A stretch of DNA of 64,000 nt, taken from Acetobacterium malicum subsp. dehalogenans DSM 11527 (GTDB lineage: Bacteria > Bacillota > Clostridia > Eubacteriales > Eubacteriaceae). The notes under the pieces are model-generated. The model was given only the letters and a program-made list of their open reading frames with translations. It did no database searches and was not told the origin of the DNA. The DNA lies in contig NZ_KI421448.1 in NCBI RefSeq assembly GCF_000472665.1, positions 61,259 to 125,258 on the forward strand, in the 5' to 3' direction. Of the stretch, positions 24,328 to 31,654 are shown piece by piece. The translations under genes and the position numbers were made by a program. Within the stretch, counting starts at the first letter, position 1, and each line of letters opens with the position of its first letter.

Positions 24328-25661
24328 ATTTTCCCTCCTTGTGCTTCAATTGTTATTGATTCTGGGGTGATCTCCTGGATGATTCCAGAAATACTGGCGT
24401 GAACATTGGCTCCCAGGTTTCCGTTGGCAATTTTTCCAATCAAGGTTCCTTCCGCAACCATCATCCCTTTTTCGACAACCGGGATGGCAGCCGTGCCAAG
24501 GTGTTGTTTTAGCGGGATCACCACCCATTCTAGCGGTTGGTCAAATTTTTCAAGTGGCGCTTTGACATCAAATTTTTTAATTCCAATTCGTTCAATCAGT
24601 CGCTTTACCGGAATTTTTCGATAATCAATCATTGCCGATGGCTGTTTAGGTTCCACAGCTTTGTCAATTTTAATTCCGGCTTTGGCCATTTCCTGTTTGA
24701 TCATGATATTGACTCGTCGTGGCGATAAACCATTGGGACAGGCGTATAATTCGCAGGCGCCGCATTCCGAACAGCCGAGCGCTGTTTTCATTCCGGAAAA
24801 ATCCGACAAGCCATAATTTGCAATCCGCATCACGATGTGCGGTTTGACATCGTGCCCAAGCAAATCCCGGGGGCATAAATCCGTACATTTCTGACATTGG
24901 ATACAGGCAATCCGCGACTGTTTTAAGACCTGTTCCATTTTTTTTGTTTTTTCCCGGATCAGTAAAGAATCGACATTTAATAAAATAATCGCTTTCGTTG
25001 TTTTGGTAATCGGTGCATCAAAGTTGGTTATCAGCTTTCCCATCATCGGCCCGCCGTCAATACCAACTTTTCCCTCTAATGTATCCACTCCGCATAGTTC
25101 CAGCGCTTTTTTATAACTCATCCCAATCGGCAGACAATATGTCGCCGGCCTATTGACTTCCCCGGTAATTGTAACAAAGGTAGTGGTTACCGGTTTCCCT
25201 TGACAGGCACGATTTACGTTTAAGACTGTTTCTACATTGCAGACAATACAACCAACATTTAATGGAATCCCGCCTTTGGGAACGGCTTTTTTTAAAACCT
25301 CATAAACGGTTATCTGTTCATCCCCAGCTGGGTAAAAATCCTTTAACGGGAAAACTTCGATGCCTTGATCGTTGCCGATCGCTTCATTTAATCGCTTGAT
25401 GACATCCTGATGTTTTTCCTTTATGGCAATAAACCCTTTGACTGCACCGGTTTCCTGTACTATTTTGTTTAATCCCTCAAGAATATCGGCAGTATAGTGA
25501 GTTAATAATTCTTGATCCACCCGGATCAATGGTTCGCACTCTGCCGCATTGATGATGATATATTCGGCCTGGGTGCCTAGTTTTACGTGGGTGGGAAAAC
25601 CGGCACCGCCAGCTCCGACGACACCGGCTGCGATGATACTGTTAATCAATTCAGGATTCAT
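24324..25661 (-). CDS. PduS/RnfC-like cobalamin reductase
   Basis: Flavin/iron-sulfur oxidoreductase of 445 residues of the PduS type. It has an N-terminal RnfC-like Rossmann domain with GAGGAGFPTHVKLG and NAAECEPLI, a SLBB-like domain, two [4Fe-4S] motifs (CIQCQKCTDLCP near residue 254 and CSECGACELYACP near 296) and a C-terminal barrel. PduS reduces cob(II)alamin for adenosylation, using electrons possibly delivered through the PduT cluster. Here it would supply EutT. The start has AAGGAGGG and overlaps eutN by 11 bases. Confidence 0.93.
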   Translation of the reverse strand: MNPELINSIIAAGVVGAGGAGFPTHVKLGTQAEYIIINAAECEPLIRVDQELLTHYTADILEGLNKIVQETGAVKGFIAIKEKHQDVIKRLNEAIGNDQGIEVFPLKDFYPAGDEQITVYEVLKKAVPKGGIPLNVGCIVCNVETVLNVNRACQGKPVTTTFVTITGEVNRPATYCLPIGMSYKKALELCGVDTLEGKVGIDGGPMMGKLITNFDAPITKTTKAIILLNVDSLLIREKTKKMEQVLKQSRIACIQCQKCTDLCPRDLLGHDVKPHIVMRIANYGLSDFSGMKTALGCSECGACELYACPNGLSPRRVNIMIKQEMAKAGIKIDKAVEPKQPSAMIDYRKIPVKRLIERIGIKKFDVKAPLEKFDQPLEWVVIPLKQHLGTAAIPVVEKGMMVAEGTLIGKIANGNLGANVHASISGIIQEITPESITIEAQGGKI

Positions 25662-25941
25662 TCAGACCCTCCTTATCTTCATTTTTTGCATCGATAATAC
25701 CGATAATGATGCAATCCACTGGTGCATTTTCTAAACCTTCGGTTCTCCTGGCCGAGCTGCCATTGGTAATCATTACCAGCTCCCCAATTCCGGCCCCGAT
25801 TAAATCGGTGGCAACAACGATTTCCGGATTATCGGTTTCTCTTTCATGGTTTAAAATTTTTACCTTCAGGAATTTCAAACCTCTTAATTCATCTTCTTTT
25901 CTAGTACACCAGATACTGTCGACAACGCGTCCAATCTGCAT
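25651..25941 (-). CDS. eutN: Microcompartment vertex protein EutN/CcmL family
   Basis: Pentameric vertex protein of 96 residues that closes the corners of the shell (MQIGRVVDSIWCTRKEDELRGLKFL, VVATDLIGAGIGELVMITNGSSAR, VDCIIIGIID). It is the first gene of the Eut operon, downstream of a strong promoter and an antitermination leader, with AAAAGGTG as ribosome-binding site. Confidence 0.95.
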   Translation of the reverse strand: MQIGRVVDSIWCTRKEDELRGLKFLKVKILNHERETDNPEIVVATDLIGAGIGELVMITNGSSARRTEGLENAPVDCIIIGIIDAKNEDKEGLNES

Positions 25942-25969
25942 TACTTCACCTTTTGCAATCCTTTACATC

Positions 25970-26063
25970 CAAAGAAACAAAAAACTTCCATGTCATTACC
26001 CTTATTAATGGATAATCACATGGAAGCTTCGTCGCTTTTATACAAATACTCCGTTGCATTTGT
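25970..26063 (-). promoter_or_regulatory. EutV antitermination leader of the eut operon
   Basis: In transcript order: hairpin P1 at 26063-26042 (stem ACAAATGC/GTATTTGT, loop AACGGA), 4 bases, hairpin P2 at 26037-26024 (stem AAGC/GCTT, loop GACGAA), then a terminator whose 5' arm (26026-26013) shares three bases with P2 and pairs with 25998-25985, followed by TTTTTTG. Same design and spacing as the two sites before eutA, 28 bases before eutN. Confidence 0.88.
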
Positions 26064-26082
26064 CATATTAAATTATGATTTT

Positions 26083-26111
26083 ATTATCGCAGATTTATCG
26101 GGTGCTGTCAA
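26083..26111 (-). promoter_or_regulatory. Near-consensus vegetative promoter of the eut operon
   Basis: On the minus strand TTGACA (26111-26106), a 17-base spacer and GATAAT (26088-26083). Initiation near 26076 would give a leader of about 135 bases that starts just before hairpin P1. A strong promoter behind a terminator fits control by EutV antitermination rather than by initiation. Confidence 0.85.
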
Positions 26112-26150
26112 CCATCATTATTTAAAAAAATAATTAATTAAATTTTCTAT

Positions 26151-26195
26151 AAAAGCCTCTTTGTCTAGTTACGATAAGTAAACAAAGAGGCTTTT
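26151..26195. terminator. Terminator of the methyltransferase operon
   Basis: A 14-bp perfect stem (AAAAGCCTCTTTGT with its complement) and a 17-base loop, flanked by T-runs on both strands. It lies 11 bases past the stop of the methyl-THF methyltransferase gene and separates that operon from the eut promoter. Confidence 0.9.
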
Positions 26196-26205
26196 TATTG
26201 TGGTT

Positions 26206-27003
26206 TTAGACTTCCAGTTTTTTCTTCCGGAAAGCTTTTAGATATTGAACATTAAAGTTATCGCGACCAATTAATGTCTCGGCGGCACAAATATTGGACA
26301 TCATTTTTTTATCCAGTGGGTCAATTAAAAGTGAATCCAGACCCTTCGAAATAGCCATTACGGCAAAATTTCGATTTAAAAATTTTCGTTCCGGTAAGCC
26401 AAAGGAAATATTTGACAAACCGCAAATGGTATGAATGCCTTGATAGTTTTCCATGATGGCTTCGACGGTATCAATAAAACCTTTGCCATAGGTAATATCG
26501 GTTGAGATCGGTTGAACTAATGGATCGACATAAATATTTTCGATTTTGACACCCTTCTGAATCAACTTATTGATTAGAATATCGGCTATTTTCAAGCGGT
26601 CTTCTTTTGTTTCCGGCATTTTTTCGTCATCCATACACAATGCAACAACTTTAAGATCGGTGCCGGCAATGAGGGGCAAGATGGTATCCAGGCGTTTCTG
26701 CTCCAGGGAAATCGAATTAATCATGGCATCATTTCCATTGAGGGCAATTCCCCGTTCAATGACGTTGGGATCGGGACTGTCAATCGAAATGGGTAGCTTT
26801 GTGACTTCTTTGATGTTCTTGATCAGCCACTCCATGTAATCCCCTTCTTTGCCAACAAAGATACCGGCATTGACATCAATATAGGTAGCTCCGGCTTCGG
26901 TTTGGTCGATGGCCAGCTTTTTAATAAAATCACTATCACCTTGCTTAATGGCCTCGCCAACGGCTTTACGGCTGGCATTAATTAATTCTCCTACAATGAT
27001 CAT
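26206..27003 (-). CDS. Methyltetrahydrofolate:corrinoid methyltransferase (AcsE/MtgA/MtvA-like)
   Basis: Pterin-binding TIM-barrel enzyme of 265 residues, expected to move the methyl group from the methylated corrinoid protein to tetrahydrofolate for the Wood-Ljungdahl pathway. Family motifs are MIIVGELINASRKAV, AGATYIDVNAG, LPISIDSPDPNVIERG, GNDAMINSISLE, ICGLSNISFGLPERKFLNR and LIDPLDKKMM. It is the last gene of the operon, 13 bases after the corrinoid protein. Confidence 0.93.
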   Translation of the reverse strand: MIIVGELINASRKAVGEAIKQGDSDFIKKLAIDQTEAGATYIDVNAGIFVGKEGDYMEWLIKNIKEVTKLPISIDSPDPNVIERGIALNGNDAMINSISLEQKRLDTILPLIAGTDLKVVALCMDDEKMPETKEDRLKIADILINKLIQKGVKIENIYVDPLVQPISTDITYGKGFIDTVEAIMENYQGIHTICGLSNISFGLPERKFLNRNFAVMAISKGLDSLLIDPLDKKMMSNICAAETLIGRDNFNVQYLKAFRKKKLEV

Positions 27004-27016
27004 ATTGTGCCCCTAC

Positions 27017-27640
27017 TTATGAAGCCAGTAGATTTCTTGCAAATACAACAGCTTCACCTGCGTCTTCTGCAAAGCCATCGGCTCCAATTTCTTTAGCAAA
27101 TTCTTCTGTTACTGGTGCGCCGCCGACCATTGTTTTTACACCTAAACCAGATTTTTTAATGGCGTCGACGGTTTCACCCATGGTGGTCATGGTGGTGGTT
27201 AATAAAGCTGATAAACAAATAATACCAGCATTGTTCGTTTTGGCGGTTTCAATAAATTTGTCTGCCGGTACATCGATGCCAAGATCGATGACCTCAAAGC
27301 CAGCACTTTCCATCATCATCGAAACGAGATTTTTGCCGATGTCATGCAGATCGCCTTCAACGGTACCGATTACGACCAGACCTTTGCCGCCATCGTCACC
27401 TTTAAGATAGGGTTTAATGACTTGCATGCCAGCCTTCATGGCATTGGCTGCCATCAGCATTTCCGGTACATACAGATCACCGATGGAAAAAAGCCGGCCG
27501 ACTTCATCCATGGCACCGATCAGGCCTTCATTCAGAATGATCTGGGGATCCACACCGGCTTCGATGGCCTCTTTTACCGCTTCAACAACATCATCATCTT
27601 CAAATTCCATAATTGCATCATAAATTGCTTGTGTACTCAT
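27017..27640 (-). CDS. Methyltransferase corrinoid protein (MttC/MtgC-like)
   Basis: Methyl carrier of 207 residues: a helical cap to about residue 88, then the cobalamin-binding fold with EGDLHDIGKNLV near 95 (DxHxxG, corrin-ligand His), SALLTTTMTTM and GGAPVTEEFAKEIGADGFAEDA. It lies between the substrate methyltransferase and the methyl-THF methyltransferase, the usual three-gene set. AAGGAGAA precedes the start. Confidence 0.95.
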   Translation of the reverse strand: MSTQAIYDAIMEFEDDDVVEAVKEAIEAGVDPQIILNEGLIGAMDEVGRLFSIGDLYVPEMLMAANAMKAGMQVIKPYLKGDDGGKGLVVIGTVEGDLHDIGKNLVSMMMESAGFEVIDLGIDVPADKFIETAKTNNAGIICLSALLTTTMTTMGETVDAIKKSGLGVKTMVGGAPVTEEFAKEIGADGFAEDAGEAVVFARNLLAS

Positions 27641-27700
27641 TTTTAATTCTCCTTAATTTATCTTGAAATCATTGATATTATTATTAATTTTAATACTTTA

Positions 27701-29101
27701 CTACCAAACCATATCGCCTTTTACAAGGCCAGGGAAGTTACTTCTGATTTTTTCATCAATTTCAGCCGGGAATGTTTTTTGAACCGAGTTTTCAAAGATC
27801 TTATTGACTTGTTCAAATGCTCTTTCTTCAGCGGTTGATCTGCTTGCTTCCCATTTTTTACGCATTTCGCGGGTGGCAACTTTGGGATAAAAGGCCATTT
27901 TTCGCATGTTCTTCTGAGTATGTTTGAGATCCAGATAGGTTCCCCCTGGTCCGACCTCATGGATCAGATCAAGACAAAGGTTTTCTTCGCTGAATTCCAT
28001 TCCCCGTTTCATACGTTTCAGCATTAAGGCTATTTCATTGTCGATAACGGCTTTGGAATAATCAAAAGCCATCAGGCTTCCTAATAAGCCACCCATATTA
28101 AACATATCAGATCCGGCTAAAAGGGCACCGGTGGTGTTTATGCCGGTTTCATATCCACATTGAGCATCATTAATCTGTGAATTAGTTAAGCCGATGTATC
28201 CACCTGAAGGCACGCCATAGAATCTGGCCATTTGCGAATGGGCCATTTGAAGCATTCCCGTTTCTACCGCACCAGGGGCGTAGTTTCCGGTGCGCAAGTC
28301 TGCGACGGTTGACAATACCGCATAGATCATCGGGGCGCCTGGTCGGATCAGCTGAATTAATGTCGACAGCGCCAAAAATTCGGCATTACCTAACACTAAC
28401 GTACCAGTCATCGTCATTGGTGATGTCATCCCGGCATTCGGAACAATGGTTCCATAAACGGGCAATCCTTTTTCCGTTAAATAAATGACTGCATCAGTCG
28501 AATCCACGTCCATGGTTAGTGGTGAAACAACGGGGCAATAGTGATGGTTAATGAATGGTCGTTCTTTATAAGCTTCTTTACCGCCGGCAATGATGGCTCC
28601 CAGTTCCAAAACGTCTTCCAGATCTTTGATCGTCGGGGTATTACTTCGGACTGGTTTTTTGCAATTTTTCAAGGCTGGATAGAACCGCGACACACTGATT
28701 TGACCTTTGGGCGCATCCTGAGCCAATGTTGAAATGGAGAACACATCAAAGCCGTCCAGTTCATTGATGAGATTGGCAATATTGGCGATATCGGATGAGG
28801 TTGCCCGTCGATCTTCGCCAGTTTTGGGATCGATGATATTGGGAGCTGAGCTTCCAGTAATCACAACTGGCCGGTTATCTGGCAAGACAATATCGTAATC
28901 ATCAATATTTACTGTTTCAACTTCAATTAGGCCTAAAGCTCGCATGGAAATCAAATGACCTTCCATCGCTTTTTTCTTAAATTGCTTCTCTTTTCCATAA
29001 TCGCTGCCAAGTTCCTGCATGATCTCTGCCGATGTTACGCCTGTATCTTTTGTAGACATCAGATGTAAAATCCTAAAGCGTAGGGGTAGCAAAACTGCCA
29101 T
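27701..29101 (-). CDS. MttB-superfamily methyltransferase, non-pyrrolysine type
   Basis: Corrinoid-dependent methyltransferase expected to take a methyl group from a quaternary or tertiary amine. Residues about 75-440 follow the MttB barrel: DPKTGEDRRATSSDI, NHHYCPVVSPLTM, GTLVLGNAEFLALSTLIQL, MARFYGVPSGGY, DAQCGYETGINTTGALLAGSDM. Tyr302 stands about where trimethylamine methyltransferases carry pyrrolysine, so this is a Pyl-less paralogue like those for glycine betaine, proline betaine or carnitine. The first 65 residues look like a winged helix (TSAEIMQELGSDYG, HLISMRALGLIEVE), which is unusual. It stops at UAG-UAA. Substrate is unknown. Confidence 0.9.
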   Translation of the reverse strand: MAVLLPLRFRILHLMSTKDTGVTSAEIMQELGSDYGKEKQFKKKAMEGHLISMRALGLIEVETVNIDDYDIVLPDNRPVVITGSSAPNIIDPKTGEDRRATSSDIANIANLINELDGFDVFSISTLAQDAPKGQISVSRFYPALKNCKKPVRSNTPTIKDLEDVLELGAIIAGGKEAYKERPFINHHYCPVVSPLTMDVDSTDAVIYLTEKGLPVYGTIVPNAGMTSPMTMTGTLVLGNAEFLALSTLIQLIRPGAPMIYAVLSTVADLRTGNYAPGAVETGMLQMAHSQMARFYGVPSGGYIGLTNSQINDAQCGYETGINTTGALLAGSDMFNMGGLLGSLMAFDYSKAVIDNEIALMLKRMKRGMEFSEENLCLDLIHEVGPGGTYLDLKHTQKNMRKMAFYPKVATREMRKKWEASRSTAEERAFEQVNKIFENSVQKTFPAEIDEKIRSNFPGLVKGDMVW

Positions 29102-29136
29102 CTTTCATACCTCCATAGTTATTTCGTATTTTTATC

Positions 29137-30129
29137 TTATACTTTTCTTAAATTGATTAATTCTTTAGGATTCGCTCCAACCAGAACAGCTCCAGCAACA
29201 ATAGTAAGACCACCAATAATAAGAGTCGGGGTGATTTGCGTTCCCAGTAACAACCAGCTAAAGAATACTGACCATAAAGCATAAGTAATATTGAGTGCCA
29301 TCGCTCGAGACGCACCTGTTTTGTTGATTGCTAAATACCAACAGATATAAGATCCACCACCTAAAAGTGCGGCAATGGCGATAACCCCAATACTTGCTGT
29401 TGTGAAGGCGCCAAAAAGCATTTGATATCCAACAACGCCAAGCAGTAATGGAATAACTGCCACAAAATAGACAACGAATGAAGTCGCTTCACGAATTCCC
29501 ACCGCAACTTCTGGATCAACCATGTCCATTCCAAATCCAGAGACAACGCCTTCTGTTCCCCAACCAATCGCAGCTAAGAAAGCCAGCGCAATACCAGCGT
29601 AAAAATATGGGAAAGATGTGGCATCAGGTGGAACCCAGCTGACAATCGCAACACCTATAATTGAAAGTAAAATACCGATCCAAGTTCTAACGCCAATCTT
29701 TTCTTTTAAAATAACAACTGATAATATGGCACCAATTGCCGGATATATTGCCGTTATGGCAAGTGCATAAGATGGCCCAGCCAAGGTGATTCCCAGCATA
29801 TAACCTGACATTCCGATCGGTCCCCCGAACATTGCTGCTAAACACACCAGCAAACCCGGTTTAGTACGGAGACTTCGGCCATATTCCCGCCATTTACCAT
29901 TAAATAAATTAAAAAGAAAAACCCAAAATCCAGCAAACCCATCATGCAATGCAGCGCCAACAAGCGGTGCTACCAGAAGACTAGCCCCTTCGGTAAATGG
30001 GGCCATTCCGAAAGCAATACTCATGATTACTCCACTTAATCCCCAAGTCATCCCCGATACGACCCCGAAGCCTAAACCCGATTTCGCATGGCGTAATTCT
30101 TGTTTTTCCAGCCGTTCCGTAGTATTCAT
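29137..30129 (-). CDS. DMT/EamA-family transporter
   Basis: Drug/metabolite-transporter permease of 330 residues with ten predicted membrane segments in two EamA halves (GITLAGPSYALAITAIYPAIGAILSVVIL and INKTGASRAMALNITYALWSVFFSW). It sits between a kinase of the choline/aminoglycoside-kinase fold and the methyltransferase. The LicB choline permease belongs to the same superfamily and pairs with a kinase of the same fold. Uptake of a methylated amine such as choline is therefore plausible, but is inference. AAAGGTGG precedes the start. Confidence 0.85.
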   Translation of the reverse strand: MNTTERLEKQELRHAKSGLGFGVVSGMTWGLSGVIMSIAFGMAPFTEGASLLVAPLVGAALHDGFAGFWVFLFNLFNGKWREYGRSLRTKPGLLVCLAAMFGGPIGMSGYMLGITLAGPSYALAITAIYPAIGAILSVVILKEKIGVRTWIGILLSIIGVAIVSWVPPDATSFPYFYAGIALAFLAAIGWGTEGVVSGFGMDMVDPEVAVGIREATSFVVYFVAVIPLLLGVVGYQMLFGAFTTASIGVIAIAALLGGGSYICWYLAINKTGASRAMALNITYALWSVFFSWLLLGTQITPTLIIGGLTIVAGAVLVGANPKELINLRKV

Positions 30130-30160
30130 AAAAATCCACCTTTCAAAATTTTATTTTATA

Positions 30161-31381
30161 TTATAATCGATCAACCATTTCTTGAATCGCATCTTCATTG
30201 GCTTCAATCCAATCCATTAACTTAATTTGATGTTTCAAATAAGCAAGGTATTCATAATCATTCAGCTCATCCATATCGTTATAGTAGGCATCGACACACC
30301 AGTTGATCAGATATACATTGGCAAAAGCCAGCATGTTTTTCATCGAAGCTTTTTCCTCAATCGTAAAACCAGTTAAGCCTTTGAGCTCATGCATCTTCTG
30401 TTCGTAGGCATTCAGGAAGATTTCACATTTATCCAACCGCATCTTATCTTCTTCTTTGTCTTCCCAGAAGCAACAGGAATAGATCATTCCCAGGCAGACA
30501 TCAAATAATCTTAACTCAATTTTTGACCAGTCGAAATCGAAAATTCCGACCACCTGTTCATCCAGGAATTTCACATTACCGGGATGATAGTCATTATGAG
30601 TAGGGTTATACGGCATTTTTGCAGCGACTGCTTCAGGGATCTTATTTTTCTTAATAACGTCAATAATGGCAGCCAATTTTTTATTGAAAAATTCGTGGTA
30701 AATGTTATCATAGTCTGCCCCGGCATAATCGGTAAATATTTCTGGTAGCGTTTCGACAAAATCCAATATTTTCAGTTCAACCCGTTCCAATCCCATTGGA
30801 TCAAAATCTCTGGCGGCGTTGTGGAAGGTCGCCATGACTTCGGCCATACTGGCAAACTCTCTATCGGTACAATAAGGTGTCAGCCAGGTATATTTGTCTT
30901 CTCCGCTTAAATAATCATAAACCGCATAATATTCTACATTTTCATCCTCATCGCCAATGATCGGATTTTCGACCTTGATGTATCCCCTGCCATCAGCCGC
31001 AGGTATTATCCCTGCCGCGATATCTAAACCATGCTCTTTGGCAAAGGTAATCAGCAAATGCTCAAATTCAATTTCTTTTTCCTGGATCCCGGTTTTATAT
31101 TTTCTGACAAAGTATTCTTCCACCTTGCCATCCTTTTCAACCCGAATACCAAAACTCCGGTTCACATATCCACCAAAAATTTCCAGTACTTCGTTTACCT
31201 TTCCAAAATCGTATTCGTTTTCAATGACTTCAACAACACGATTTCTCAGAAATATCTTGTCCAGATCTTCCTGCAGACTCGTGACCCCAAGACGGATTTC
31301 CTTTATCTGTGTATACATGAGATAAAGTTGTTCCGAACTTGCTGGTTTAAACTCCAACATCTTTGACGTATCCATTTTCAT
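30161..31381 (-). CDS. APH-family small-molecule kinase (choline/homoserine kinase-like)
   Basis: Protein-kinase-fold phosphotransferase of 406 residues. The N-lobe has GGYVNRSFGIRV and YFVRKYK; the catalytic loop is THNDYHPGNVKFL near residue 265 and the metal motif FDFDWSK near 284, all intact. The family phosphorylates hydroxyl groups of choline, ethanolamine, homoserine, hydroxylysine or aminoglycosides. As first gene of the methyltransferase operon it most likely acts on the transported amine or a product. It has its own leader after the upstream MFS terminator, with GGGGAAG before the ATG. Confidence 0.85.
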   Translation of the reverse strand: MKMDTSKMLEFKPASSEQLYLMYTQIKEIRLGVTSLQEDLDKIFLRNRVVEVIENEYDFGKVNEVLEIFGGYVNRSFGIRVEKDGKVEEYFVRKYKTGIQEKEIEFEHLLITFAKEHGLDIAAGIIPAADGRGYIKVENPIIGDEDENVEYYAVYDYLSGEDKYTWLTPYCTDREFASMAEVMATFHNAARDFDPMGLERVELKILDFVETLPEIFTDYAGADYDNIYHEFFNKKLAAIIDVIKKNKIPEAVAAKMPYNPTHNDYHPGNVKFLDEQVVGIFDFDWSKIELRLFDVCLGMIYSCCFWEDKEEDKMRLDKCEIFLNAYEQKMHELKGLTGFTIEEKASMKNMLAFANVYLINWCVDAYYNDMDELNDYEYLAYLKHQIKLMDWIEANEDAIQEMVDRL

Positions 31382-31555
31382 TTTAAGCTTCCCCTTTTGT
31401 TTATTGTAATCGACTACTTTCGTACAGTATATAGATATTCGAACCTGAATAAAATCAAAATTCTTGTTAACAATGGTAATATCTTGTCATTAATCAATAC
31501 TTTTTTACAATTCAGTCCGATTTTTTTAAATTTATTATCAAATACAACCAAAAAA

Positions 31556-31578
31556 ACCTCAGAATTAACATCTGAGGT
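31556..31578 (-). terminator. Rho-independent terminator of the MFS gene
   Basis: An 8-bp stem (ACCTCAGA with TCTGAGGT, 7-base loop) is followed on the minus strand by seven T. It separates the MFS gene from the kinase-methyltransferase operon, whose promoter should lie in 31382-31550. Confidence 0.8.
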
Positions 31579-31654
31579 AAAAGTAGTATCAACTTAATTA
31601 TTTTTTATATTTTTAAACATATGTTTTTATAGACGATTATAGGTACGCTTGATT

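Noticed and set aside
27695..27706. UAG of the MttB-family gene as a pyrrolysine codon
   Set aside because: It is at the very C-terminus and is followed at once by UAA, and the pyrrolysine position of the family is occupied by a Tyr codon.
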